Below the pieces are notes generated by a model. The model had not been told where the DNA came from and did not search any database. It worked only from the letters and a program-made list of their open reading frames with translations. 38,285 bases of DNA from Chloroflexota bacterium (GTDB taxonomy: Bacteria > Chloroflexota > Dormibacteria > CF-121): contig VBID01000050.1 of the NCBI GenBank assembly GCA_005880615.1, positions 1 to 38,285 of the forward strand, in the 5' to 3' direction. The position numbers were made by a program, and so were the translations under genes. This document shows positions 17,173 to 26,126 of the stretch, in pieces (positions within the stretch are counted from its first letter, which is position 1; each line of letters begins with the position of its first letter).

Positions 17173-19698
17173 CTAGGAGCCCACGCAGATGAAGCGCACG
17201 ACATCGCTCGCCGCCGCGCTCAGCGTGATCCCGTTGCCGCCGTTCTGAACGACCTTGCAGGCGGTGATGGAGGTGTCGTCATCGCACACGCAGGTGTAAC
17301 TGGTCGCGTTCGTGAAGGCGGCCGAGCCCGCGAAGGCCACGCCCGCGGTGCCGCCCGTCAACGTCACGGTGTCCTGCACGATGTGCGCGGCGTTCGTGAT
17401 GGTCCCGCTCGCGTTGTAGAGCGGGGTCGCGACGGCGGTGCCGTTAATGTAGTAGCCGTTGGCGGCTGCGATGTTGACCGTGCCCGCGCCCTTGTCCCCG
17501 CCCGTCGCGTTGATCGTAAAGAGGCCGCCGGTGTTGCCGACTTGCAGGCCATCGGTATTCCCCTGGTTCATCGCGCGGAGGCCCGAGCTATCCCCGCGGA
17601 TGATGAGCAGGTTAGCCGCGCTCTGCATGGAGGGTCCGGTCGCGCCGGTTCCGAAGAAGATCGGGAGCGTGATCCCCGGCGTCCCGGTCGGCGTGAAGAG
17701 CCCAGCCGTCACCGTGTCGATCGTCGCCTTCGGGGCGTAGAGTCCGACGTTCGTCAGGGTCCGCGTGGCCGCCGTGGAGTTATTGAGGACGTAGGCGTAG
17801 CCCGTCGGGCCCTGCGCCGTCCCGTTCGCCCCCACGGGGAACTTCTCGACGTGGATGTCGTCCACATTCAGGTTGATGGCGGTGAAGGCCCCCGACGGCG
17901 CGTTGAACTGGAACCGGAGGCTCATCGTGAGATTCGACGCGAGGAGCGAAGTGTTGAGCGTCACCGGCGTCCAGACCCCGGCCTTGAGCCCCTTGATGAA
18001 GGCCGTCTTCAGGACGGCCGCCCCGGTGTCGTTGTTCCAGTAGGCGCGCGCCGTCTCGGTGTCGAGCATGTCCCGCGAGGCTTTGATCCAGAAGGTCGCC
18101 GTCATCAGCTCGCCCGTGAGTCCGAGCCACGTCTGGGTCGAGGTCGCGACGAGACCGTTCGACCCGGCCGTGCCGTCGTAGGCGAGCTTGAGGGAATTGC
18201 TGTCGACGACCCCCGTCGTCGTGTCCTGCGTGATCGTGAGCCCGCCCCCGCCCCCGCCGAAGTTCGACGCTGTCGCGAAGGAGGAGTCAAAGAAGCTATT
18301 GGCGATGACGGAGCGCCCGGAGGCGAAGGGCGAGGTCCACTGGAGGGCCTGGAGGTTATTGTAGCTCGGACTGTTCGCGGAGACGATGAGGTTCCCGATC
18401 CCCTTATCCTGGATCTTCTCGTCCCCGGAGGTCTTGGTCCCGAGGCGGTTATGGAAGGACGCCGTGTCGAACTGGATCGTCGGCCCGAAGGCGTTCGCCA
18501 CGCCCTGCTGCGTCAGGCCCCCGTTCTCCACGTACACGTCAAACTCGTTGAAGAAGCCGTTGCAGTAAATGAGCGTGGGGCCGTTGGCGATCTCGCCCCC
18601 GGCGAAGATGTTGCTGTTGGAGTTCGACTCGACATAGATCCCGTAGACGTTGGAGGAGAAGTTCACGGCCGTGAAGATGTTGGCGTTCGAGAGCGTGAGG
18701 TGGACGCCGTAGTAGGAGTCCGTCACCACGAGGGAGTCGAAGAGTGCGTTGAAGCTGGAGGTGAGATTCACCCCCGCCTTGGCCGTCGTGCGGCAGTTGG
18801 AGACGTAGACGTGACGGACGGTGACGGGGATGCCGTTGGCGGCCCCGTTGATGTTGAGGCCGTTCCCGGCGGCCAGATTGGTCGAGAGGCAGTCGATCTG
18901 CATGTCTCGGATCTCGTGGTAGATGTTATTCGCCGCCCCCGAGATCGAGACGCAGTCCGTCCCGTTGTTGTGCGTGCACTGGAGGAGCGTGTTCCCGATC
19001 CCAGCGCCGATGACGATCAGCGGGACCGTCGTCGGGAAAGTGAGGGTCGAGGTGATCTTGTACGAGGTCGCCGCGGGGACGTAGAGGATGCCGCCCCGGT
19101 TGAACGCGGTCTGGAACGCCGCGGTGTCGTCGGTCGTCCCGTCGCCCTTGGCCCCGTAGTCCTTGACGCTCGCGATGTAGGTATTCGTCGTCGTGACCGT
19201 CGCCCATTTCGCCCCGTCCCAGACCTTGAGCGCCTGGAGCGTCTGATCGAAGCACCACGTCTTGCCAGTCGTGGGCGAGGGGATGTTGAGGCAGCTCGGC
19301 GTGGCGTTGAGCCACGTCGTCGTGGCGAAGATGTTGGGGGCGGTGCCGGGGATGGCGAAGGCGTCGTGGAGGATGAAGTCCTGCGTCTGCGCGGCACCGA
19401 AGGTGAAGCCGGGCGCACTCAGGACTTCCGTGTAGCGCCCCGAGGGCGCGTAGTAGGCGTAGGTCCCATCGCTCCCCGCCGTGATCGGGTTGCCGAGGGC
19501 GGAGGAGCCGGCTTGGTCCCCGTAGATCGTGGCTTTCGTGGTCGTGCCGGCGATGTAGACCGTGATGGAGCAGGCGGGGATCGCGGCCCCGGTGATCGAC
19601 TGGCAGAGCCAAGAGCGGCGCTGCATGGCGTCCGACGCGGACGGCAGCAGGAGCAGCGCGATTAGAGACAAGAAAATGTTTCTAATCGCAGAGCGCAC
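17173..19698 (-). CDS. Tailspike with pectate-lyase-3-type beta-helix and N-terminal signal peptide
   Basis: MRSAIRNIFLSLIALLLLPSASDA|MQRRSWLCQ; VKDYGAKGDGTTDDTAAFQTAF beta-helix hallmark. Confidence 0.85.
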   Translation of the reverse strand: MRSAIRNIFLSLIALLLLPSASDAMQRRSWLCQSITGAAIPACSITVYIAGTTTKATIYGDQAGSSALGNPITAGSDGTYAYYAPSGRYTEVLSAPGFTFGAAQTQDFILHDAFAIPGTAPNIFATTTWLNATPSCLNIPSPTTGKTWCFDQTLQALKVWDGAKWATVTTTNTYIASVKDYGAKGDGTTDDTAAFQTAFNRGGILYVPAATSYKITSTLTFPTTVPLIVIGAGIGNTLLQCTHNNGTDCVSISGAANNIYHEIRDMQIDCLSTNLAAGNGLNINGAANGIPVTVRHVYVSNCRTTAKAGVNLTSSFNALFDSLVVTDSYYGVHLTLSNANIFTAVNFSSNVYGIYVESNSNSNIFAGGEIANGPTLIYCNGFFNEFDVYVENGGLTQQGVANAFGPTIQFDTASFHNRLGTKTSGDEKIQDKGIGNLIVSANSPSYNNLQALQWTSPFASGRSVIANSFFDSSFATASNFGGGGGGLTITQDTTTGVVDSNSLKLAYDGTAGSNGLVATSTQTWLGLTGELMTATFWIKASRDMLDTETARAYWNNDTGAAVLKTAFIKGLKAGVWTPVTLNTSLLASNLTMSLRFQFNAPSGAFTAINLNVDDIHVEKFPVGANGTAQGPTGYAYVLNNSTAATRTLTNVGLYAPKATIDTVTAGLFTPTGTPGITLPIFFGTGATGPSMQSAANLLIIRGDSSGLRAMNQGNTDGLQVGNTGGLFTINATGGDKGAGTVNIAAANGYYINGTAVATPLYNASGTITNAAHIVQDTVTLTGGTAGVAFAGSAAFTNATSYTCVCDDDTSITACKVVQNGGNGITLSAAASDVVRFICVGS

Positions 19699-20240
19699 TA
19701 GACGGCCTCGAGGAGGGCGGAGACCACCTTCAGTCTCGCGCGCTTCTGTCGCATGTAGAGGCGGTGGTAGTTACGCGAACAGTGGAGACACCGACGGCGC
19801 TTGCCTTCAGGAATGGCGCTGAATCGGCTGTTCTCCTGTGTCATCGCGTGGCCGTTCTTGCAGACGAGTTGTGGGTGGTTGCCGCGTCGCCCGTGCGCAT
19901 TCGTGAAGGTGCGATCACCGCGCAGTGCTCGTGCGGCCTGAGTGCGCTTGATCGGCGAGAGCCATGCCCAGAGCATTGCGATGACGGCCTGGGCGTGTTC
20001 GAATGACGCCGTTCGATAATCGAAACGGCGCGTCTGCCGTGCATTGCGTCGGTAATCATATGGACCGTAGATCCTCCCGACGCCGACGGCTTGGCGAAAG
20101 CGCTCTAGCACATACGGTAGACCGGGAACATCGTGCGTCTCGTTCTGAGTGACAGCGACGTGCGCGGCACCACCATGCACGCCAGTTGATCCCTCACCGT
20201 CGAAGAGTCCGGCCGCCCAGGCGAGCTCGTGAGTGTTCAT
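19698..20240 (-). CDS. LAGLIDADG-type homing endonuclease
   Basis: ELAWAAGLFDGEGST LAGLIDADG motif; C-terminal CKNGHAMTQEN..CLHC. Confidence 0.7.
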   Translation of the reverse strand: MNTHELAWAAGLFDGEGSTGVHGGAAHVAVTQNETHDVPGLPYVLERFRQAVGVGRIYGPYDYRRNARQTRRFDYRTASFEHAQAVIAMLWAWLSPIKRTQAARALRGDRTFTNAHGRRGNHPQLVCKNGHAMTQENSRFSAIPEGKRRRCLHCSRNYHRLYMRQKRARLKVVSALLEAV

Positions 20241-20265
20241 GCATCCGATTGTAATTCACCACGAG

Positions 20266-21405
20266 CTAGACGACGAGGTTCGTATATCCGGCCTGTGAGG
20301 TGAACGTACTCGGCTTGACGCAAATTCCCTCAAGGACCACAATGAGTGCGCCGACGTACCCCAACGCGAAGTTCGGCAACGTGCTCGCGAATCCCGTGAA
20401 CGCGAACGCCGCCGCCTCGTGGATGTAGAAGCTGTAGTAGCGGGTATTAAAAAAGATGAACTGGCCTTCAGGCATATATAGATCCTGATAAATTGGGACT
20501 CCCGCGACCATCAGCGCCGTGAAGCTCGCCCTCGCCCCCTGCGCCGACTGATCGAAGCTACTCCCCGGCGTGATGAAGTAGGTCTCCGACCCGATGAAGT
20601 CGTTGGCGAGCAAGGCCCACGTGCCGGGCCCGCAGACGCCGATGTTCGGCGCTTCGCCGCCCGCGGCCTTCGTCGCCGACACGACCATCTGGTTGATGAG
20701 CTTTCGCGTCGGGGCCACGGTCCCCGCCGAGCCCATCACGTTCGCGTTCCACCAGGTGTTGGGCGACGCGCTCGAGATGTTGCCGTAGGTCCGGGAGGTC
20801 GACGCGATCAGCGGGAAGCCGTCCACGTTGATCGTCCCGTAGGTGCCGTTCGACATCTGCTGGGTCGCGAGGTAATCGGCGATCTGGTTCCCCGCGTCGT
20901 TCATCCTGGCTTCGATCAGCGGGATGACGGCCGCGTTCATCTGGAGGATGCCCTCCATCCCGAGGAAGGGGATCGGCACGATGACGGCCTTCAGGTTGAA
21001 GTCCGCCTCGGTGATACCCGTCTGCACGGCGGGCTGGTTGAAGGCCCCCGTGTAGTCCGTCGCCTGCGCCTGGACGAAGGGCGAGCCCTGCACGGGGACG
21101 GTGACGGAGGAGACACCACCGCTCGCGGTCTGCGCGTTGGCGAGCGCGGCGCTCAGAATGGCCGTGGCCTTATATATCTGCACGGGCACTCTGGGCACAA
21201 ACGCCCTTCTGGTGACCGCAGTCAACTCGGTCCCTACCGCGCCTGTTGGGACGATTCCCGTTCCGGTTAAAACGGCAAATGAAATCAACAGGATAGATAG
21301 CACTGCTAGCGGCCCGCTGGCGGGAGATGCGCTTACGGCAGCGTCCGCGGTTACAGGCACAACAAGCAGGAGCACGAGTACTGTTAGGAGTGCGCGTAAC
21401 CGCAT
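20266..21405 (-). CDS. Major capsid protein with N-terminal signal peptide plus second hydrophobic segment
   Basis: MRLRALLTVLVLLLVVPVTADAAVSASPASGPLAVLSILLISFAVLTGTG then TAVTRRAFVPRVPVQIYKAT...PIPFLGMEGILQMNAAVIPLIEARMNDAGNQIADYL; AGGAGG 8 nt upstream of ATG. Confidence 0.7.
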   Translation of the reverse strand: MRLRALLTVLVLLLVVPVTADAAVSASPASGPLAVLSILLISFAVLTGTGIVPTGAVGTELTAVTRRAFVPRVPVQIYKATAILSAALANAQTASGGVSSVTVPVQGSPFVQAQATDYTGAFNQPAVQTGITEADFNLKAVIVPIPFLGMEGILQMNAAVIPLIEARMNDAGNQIADYLATQQMSNGTYGTINVDGFPLIASTSRTYGNISSASPNTWWNANVMGSAGTVAPTRKLINQMVVSATKAAGGEAPNIGVCGPGTWALLANDFIGSETYFITPGSSFDQSAQGARASFTALMVAGVPIYQDLYMPEGQFIFFNTRYYSFYIHEAAAFAFTGFASTLPNFALGYVGALIVVLEGICVKPSTFTSQAGYTNLVV

Positions 21406-21437
21406 CACTGGCCTCCTGAAAGTGCTAAGCTGCGTCC

Positions 21438-21983
21438 GTGGGCCACGGGCCATCTCTGCCGAAGGGCGTCTTGACGTGTGGTCAGTGCGGGAAGCAGACC
21501 GAGGTGCTCGGCAGCAAGCTCAAGGATTATCCGAGCCGTCCAGCTCGTAAGTACTGCTCGCTCGCATGCGCCGCGAAGGGCCGAATGAACCGCACGCACT
21601 TTCAGTGCGCGCAGTGCGGCCGGTTTGCTCCGCGCCGTCACGGGAACTATTTGCGAAAGCGATTTTGCTCGAAGGACTGTGAGGTGGCGTCGCGCGAGGG
21701 AAAGGGCTTTCTCGACAAGCACGGATACAAAATCATTCGGATGCGCGGACGGGATACGCCCGAGCACCGTATTGTCATGGAGGGGATGATCGGGCGCCCG
21801 ATGCTGCCCCACGAGACGGTTCATCACAAGAACGGGCAGCGAGCGGACAACCGCCCTGAGAATCTGGAGTTGTGGGATACGCGCAACCCGAAAGGCCAGC
21901 GCGTCTCCGACAAGCTCGCGTGGTGTGCGACGTATCTGACCGATCACGGCTTCCACGTCACGCCTCCGCCGTCGCAGGCGTAG
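21438..21983 (+). CDS. HNH endonuclease with two N-terminal zinc fingers, opposite orientation
   Basis: CGQCGKQ..CSLAC, CAQCGRF..CSKDC; EHRIVMEGMIGRPMLPHETVHHKNGQRADNRPENLELW. Confidence 0.85.
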   Translation: MGHGPSLPKGVLTCGQCGKQTEVLGSKLKDYPSRPARKYCSLACAAKGRMNRTHFQCAQCGRFAPRRHGNYLRKRFCSKDCEVASREGKGFLDKHGYKIIRMRGRDTPEHRIVMEGMIGRPMLPHETVHHKNGQRADNRPENLELWDTRNPKGQRVSDKLAWCATYLTDHGFHVTPPPSQA

Positions 21984-23133
21984 CCAGACCCACCACGATC
22001 AGGCCGACTAGCGCGATCGGCACGACGTGCAGCGGGAAGAACCCGAGCGAGTTCGCGGCCAAGGCGCTCACGCTCCCGCCCCAGACGGGATGAACGAACA
22101 TCGCGCGATGGGTCCAGAGCCAGCCGACGAGGAGGATCCCGCCGATGAGCCCACACTCCGTCAGCCACTGGATCGGCTCCGAGTGCGCCTCGCGCCACAA
22201 CTCATTCGCCCCGAACGGCAGGAACTTCTCGTGGACCTGGAGGAGCGGCACGTGGTTCACCCAGCCGCCCAACCCCCAGCCGAGCACGGGATCATAGACC
22301 GCCGCGTGCTTCAACCCGAACTTCCAGACGGCGAAGCGGGAGGCGACGGCGGGAGTCGCGAGGCCCTTGAGATAGAGCATGGAAAGAAACGCAAGCCCCC
22401 CGAATCCCGCCGCTACGAGGGGCCACGTCAAATCAACGGACTGACCGTTGGATAGATGGCGACCACCCCCCCAGAGCGCGCGGACGCTTAATCCCACCGC
22501 CAGCGCCAGCAGCGCCGACAGCGAGTGCCCCAGCCACACAACCGGGATGGCGAAGACTAGGAGCCACCAGGGCATGAGCGGGGCGAGGATCGCGATGTAG
22601 GCCGAGACGCTATCGACCCCGCCGAGGGTGCCGATCGGCTGAAACGCGGTCGAGTGGACGCCCGGCGACCAGAGGATGTCGTAGCCTGCGTGCTGCTGGA
22701 ACACGTAGACCACTTGGAACGCGCCGAGTGCGGCGAGGAGGCTGGCGAGATGAGGGCGCCAGTGCCCGGGCACATGGCGAACGGCCACGAGCATCACCGC
22801 ACCCAGCGCGAACACGGCCGTGTGACTCGGGCCAAGGGTCACACTGCCGAACTGGTCCAGCGTCGCCCCGAGGGTCGCCCCGCGGTAGAAGACGGTCACG
22901 CCTGCGAGCCCGACCGCCATCCCGAGCCAGCGGTCCCCTTCACGCCAGATCATCGTGCCGAGGACGCCGAGGGCGACCAGGTAGAACGCCTGGAGCCACC
23001 AGAGCTCGATCCCCTGGACGATCGGGTACTGCGGCAAGCCAAGCCGCGGGGCCCAGAGAGACAGCATCGGGAGCCACGTGGCGAAGGGGGCCACGAGGGC
23101 CCCGCCCAGGATCAGGGGCCACGCCTTCTGCAT
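21958..23133 (-). CDS. O-antigen ligase/polymerase (Wzy/WaaL)-like polytopic membrane protein
   Basis: Multiple TM segments; GWGLGGWVNHVPLLQVHEKFLPFGANELWREAHSEPIQWLTECGLIGGILLVGW motif typical of the family. Confidence 0.7.
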   Translation of the reverse strand: MQKAWPLILGGALVAPFATWLPMLSLWAPRLGLPQYPIVQGIELWWLQAFYLVALGVLGTMIWREGDRWLGMAVGLAGVTVFYRGATLGATLDQFGSVTLGPSHTAVFALGAVMLVAVRHVPGHWRPHLASLLAALGAFQVVYVFQQHAGYDILWSPGVHSTAFQPIGTLGGVDSVSAYIAILAPLMPWWLLVFAIPVVWLGHSLSALLALAVGLSVRALWGGGRHLSNGQSVDLTWPLVAAGFGGLAFLSMLYLKGLATPAVASRFAVWKFGLKHAAVYDPVLGWGLGGWVNHVPLLQVHEKFLPFGANELWREAHSEPIQWLTECGLIGGILLVGWLWTHRAMFVHPVWGGSVSALAANSLGFFPLHVVPIALVGLIVVGLATPATAEA

Positions 23134-23137
23134 CGGC

Positions 23138-23911
23138 CTAGATGCCCTGCTTCAAGATGATCCGGTACACGCGGAGGTAGTTCGGCCCCGCCGACCCGAA
23201 GCCCCAGAGGACGTTCAGGATGTGGGCAGACGCCGTGTTGACGTTGGCGACGGTCGCCGCGTTGAGGATCATGGCGGAGGCCGGGGTCCCGACCGAGACG
23301 TACTCGAGCCGCCCGTGCATGAAGACGGTGTTGACGATGTTCGGCGTGGCGTTCCCCGCGGAGGCGAGGTTCGTCATGTTCCCGGTCGCGATCGGGGAGA
23401 GGTAGACATCGAGCAGGAACGGCGTGCCGACCAGCGAGACCGTCGGCGTGACCGCGTTGGCGAGCGTGATGGTCGCCGGTCCCGACGCGACCGCGGCCTG
23501 CGTGCCGACGCCATAGTTCACGCCGACGTTGATCGTGCCCGGCGTCGCCCCCGTGTCGAGGACGCCCCCGATCTGCAGATGGAGCGGGATCGAGCTATTG
23601 AGGGGGCCGAGCGTCGGCTGTCCGGGCACCATCGTGGAGGTCGTGTTCGCCGCGGCCTGGGTCGCGAACATGGCCCCCGGGATGACGATCGAGAAGAGGT
23701 TGACGCCGCCCGTGGCGGCGTTCGAGAGAATCACCGACGCCGTCGAGTAGTAGAGCGTCCCCGCCGGGCCGATGACGGTCACGGCCGGCGTCTGGGCCGA
23801 AGCGACCTCCATCGGGATCGGCGGGAGACCGGGGACCCACGAGAGGAGCAACGCTGCGATCAGCACCCACGCGATCAGTCGGAAGCGTCGCATACGTCCT
23901 CCTCTGGCCAT
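23138..23911 (-). CDS. Putative head decoration/virion protein with N-terminal signal peptide
   Basis: MARGGRMRRFRLIAWVLIAALLLSWVPGLPPIPMEVASA|QTPAV; beta-rich; between scaffold-like gene and MCP. Confidence 0.5.
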   Translation of the reverse strand: MARGGRMRRFRLIAWVLIAALLLSWVPGLPPIPMEVASAQTPAVTVIGPAGTLYYSTASVILSNAATGGVNLFSIVIPGAMFATQAAANTTSTMVPGQPTLGPLNSSIPLHLQIGGVLDTGATPGTINVGVNYGVGTQAAVASGPATITLANAVTPTVSLVGTPFLLDVYLSPIATGNMTNLASAGNATPNIVNTVFMHGRLEYVSVGTPASAMILNAATVANVNTASAHILNVLWGFGSAGPNYLRVYRIILKQGI

Positions 23912-24558
23912 CACTGCCTCCCCTGCTGGACATCCCACGGGGCCGGATCGAGCGGTCGCCCGGCCTTCAGGTCCTCGAGGTCCTTGTACGCGCGCTTCAA
24001 CGCCCACTGACGCCCGACCGAGCGGCCTTCGCCTTCACCGATGCCGGGGCCCCCGCCCGCCGCCTTCACGAAGTAGTCGCCGCCCGCGCCCTGGATGCCG
24101 GGGAGTTCGGTCACGAGGGACGACGAGCGCGGCGTGCCGACCTGGCTCTGCGTCTTGTAGTAGTTCGCGGCGACCTCGTAGTCCGCCGTCAGGCGCTCGA
24201 TCATGAGCTTCTCGATCCGCTCGATGTCCCCGTCCGAGTAGCCCTGGGCCTTCAGCTTCTGGTGGGCGGCCTCCCGCGAGCGGCTCTGCATCTCCGCCTC
24301 GCGCTCCCGCTTCCACTCCTCGCGCTCTTTTCGGACTTCCTCGAGCGTCTTCGCGCGCTCGCGCTCCGCGGCCTGGCGCATCTCGGCCATCGGGAGGGAG
24401 CCGGGGGCGACCTTCTCCACGAGCTTTCGCATCTCGGGGCCGGTCTCGGGATCGTTCCAGAGGAGGTTCGCCAGACGGCGCTCGGCCTCGACGCGCTGCT
24501 GCTGCTGCTCGGGCGTCGGCGCGGGCTTACCGGGTTCGGCGACGATCGGCTCGGCCAT
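23911..24558 (-). CDS. Scaffolding-like protein
   Basis: Glu/Lys/Arg-rich helical central region; position between portal and MCP. Confidence 0.55.
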   Translation of the reverse strand: MAEPIVAEPGKPAPTPEQQQQRVEAERRLANLLWNDPETGPEMRKLVEKVAPGSLPMAEMRQAAERERAKTLEEVRKEREEWKREREAEMQSRSREAAHQKLKAQGYSDGDIERIEKLMIERLTADYEVAANYYKTQSQVGTPRSSSLVTELPGIQGAGGDYFVKAAGGGPGIGEGEGRSVGRQWALKRAYKDLEDLKAGRPLDPAPWDVQQGRQ

Positions 24559-24986
24559 CAGGGCGCCTGGACCTGCGTCACGATGACGCGCTCAGAGGAG
24601 GGCTCGAGCGGGGCGACCGCATCGTGGAAGACGGTGCAGTTCGGGACGTGGACCGAGGTCCCGTAGGTGATGCCGACGCAGTGCGGGCTGGAGCCCGTCG
24701 CGAGGCAGTCGGGGTACTCCGGGCAGGAGAAGTTCGCCACGCTCCCGTCCTCGAGGATCGTGCCTCCGAGCTTGGCGTCCCGCATCGCCGCCTGGATCTT
24801 CTTCGCCTGGACGCCCTTCCGCAGGAGACCCTTCACTGACATCGCGGTCGGCTTCCCGTGATGGTCGGCGTCGTAGCTCGCCTGCTGGATATCCCCGCCG
24901 AGTTGGTTCGCCGGCCGGGACTTCATCCTCTTCAGTTCCGCTTCGAGATCCGCGAGACGCTGCTTCAGCTCGTCACTTTCGGCCAT
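24558..24986 (-). CDS. Hypothetical head-region protein, N-terminal coiled coil
   Basis: MAESDELKQRLADLEAELKRMKSRP...; ATG at 24986. Confidence 0.5.
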   Translation of the reverse strand: MAESDELKQRLADLEAELKRMKSRPANQLGGDIQQASYDADHHGKPTAMSVKGLLRKGVQAKKIQAAMRDAKLGGTILEDGSVANFSCPEYPDCLATGSSPHCVGITYGTSVHVPNCTVFHDAVAPLEPSSERVIVTQVQAP

Positions 24987-25182
24987 CGCGCGTCCTTTCG
25001 GGGATCGGCCCCGTGACCAGATAGGGTCGGCCCTGCTGATCCATGTAGAGATAGAGGCCGTTGTCCTTGGCGCGGTCGCACCGGAGCACGTGCATGCCCT
25101 CAATGCGCGTGAACGCACTGTGCGCCTGGCCGCAGGCCCCGCACGGCAGGAGATTCATGAGGCGCGGGAGCGGGGTCGCCAT
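24973..25182 (-). CDS. Zinc-binding small protein
   Basis: LLPCGACGQAHSAFTRIEGMHVLRCD. Confidence 0.5.
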   Translation of the reverse strand: MATPLPRLMNLLPCGACGQAHSAFTRIEGMHVLRCDRAKDNGLYLYMDQQGRPYLVTGPIPERTRDGRK

Positions 25183-25185
25183 CTA

Positions 25186-25431
25186 TCAGTCGTTCACGTT
25201 CGTGGACTTCCGCGCGACCTTCACGCCGGTCGGCCCGCCGGACTCCAACTGCCCGATGTACTTCTGCGCGGACTGGGAGTGCGGGAGGTTGTCCTCGTTC
25301 CAGCGGCCCGCGTTGCCGAGGCCGCCGACTTCCATGAACCTTGGAGGGTTCATGATCCGACCCACGAGCTGCGTGCGGTCCCTAGGATCCCTAATAGGGT
25401 AGATTTCCGGGGCAACTATTCCGCCGGCCAT
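25186..25431 (-). CDS. 81-aa paralog A
   Basis: MAGGI...VGRIMNPPRFMEVGGLGNAGRWNEDNLPHSQSAQKYIGQ. Confidence 0.65.
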   Translation of the reverse strand: MAGGIVAPEIYPIRDPRDRTQLVGRIMNPPRFMEVGGLGNAGRWNEDNLPHSQSAQKYIGQLESGGPTGVKVARKSTNVND

Positions 25432-25441
25432 GGCAACCTCC

Positions 25442-25684
25442 TCAGTCGTTCCGGTTGTGCGCCGTCTTCGCGACCTTGACCTTCGTCGTCGGCTTCTCGA
25501 CCTGCGCGATGTTCTTCTGGGGCGACTGGGAATGAGGAAGATGGTCTTCGTTCCACCGCCCCGGATTCCCCAACCCCCCGATCTCCATGTAGCGCGGACG
25601 GTTGTCCATCCGCCCGACGATCATTCGCTTGTCCGCCGGGAGCCTGATCTCGAAGAGGTCCGGCTTCGTGATTCCGCCTGCCAT
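25442..25684 (-). CDS. 80-aa paralog B (tandem duplicate of 25186-25431)
   Basis: MAGGI...VGRMDNRPRYMEIGGLGNPGRWNEDHLPHSQSPQKNIAQ. Confidence 0.65.
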   Translation of the reverse strand: MAGGITKPDLFEIRLPADKRMIVGRMDNRPRYMEIGGLGNPGRWNEDHLPHSQSPQKNIAQVEKPTTKVKVAKTAHNRND

Positions 25685-26125
25685 CTACGCCGCCTTCCCT
25701 GGCTCGGTGGCCGCCATCGGAGGAGCGCCACCGCCACCGCCGAGCCCCATCTGCCCCAACCGCGCCTTGATCGCTGCCGCCTGATCGGGCGAGGGCTGGG
25801 ATTGCGGGACCGCGCGCTCGCCCATGATCTTGACCTCTTGGCGCGTGAGATCGGGCTGGGCCTGACCAAAGCGCTTGGAGAGAATGCCGGCGACCTTCAG
25901 GAGGTCCTGCTCCTCCTCGGTGCCGTTCCCCATCATCGGCACGGCACTCTTGACGAGCGTGAGGATGATCCCCGCGAGGTGCATCCCTCGAGCGCGAATC
26001 CCCGCGTTCTGCGGAGGGACCGTCGCCGGCGCCGTCGTCCCCGGAGGGATCGGCGGACGCCCCGCCATGGGGGCTCCCATCGGCATCGGGGTCGGCCCCG
26101 GCGTCATCTGACCGTCAGGCATCAC
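25685..26125 (-). CDS. Pro/Met/Gly-rich head-region protein
   Basis: MMPDGQMTPGPTPMPMGAPMAGRPP... Confidence 0.5.
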   Translation of the reverse strand: MMPDGQMTPGPTPMPMGAPMAGRPPIPPGTTAPATVPPQNAGIRARGMHLAGIILTLVKSAVPMMGNGTEEEQDLLKVAGILSKRFGQAQPDLTRQEVKIMGERAVPQSQPSPDQAAAIKARLGQMGLGGGGGAPPMAATEPGKAA

Positions 26126-26126
26126 G

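Noticed and set aside
17383-19665. 760-aa plus-strand ORF antisense to the tailspike
   Set aside because: Arg/Gly/Val/Asp-rich low-complexity translation mirrors a GC-rich coding strand; minus strand carries the clear beta-helix tailspike.
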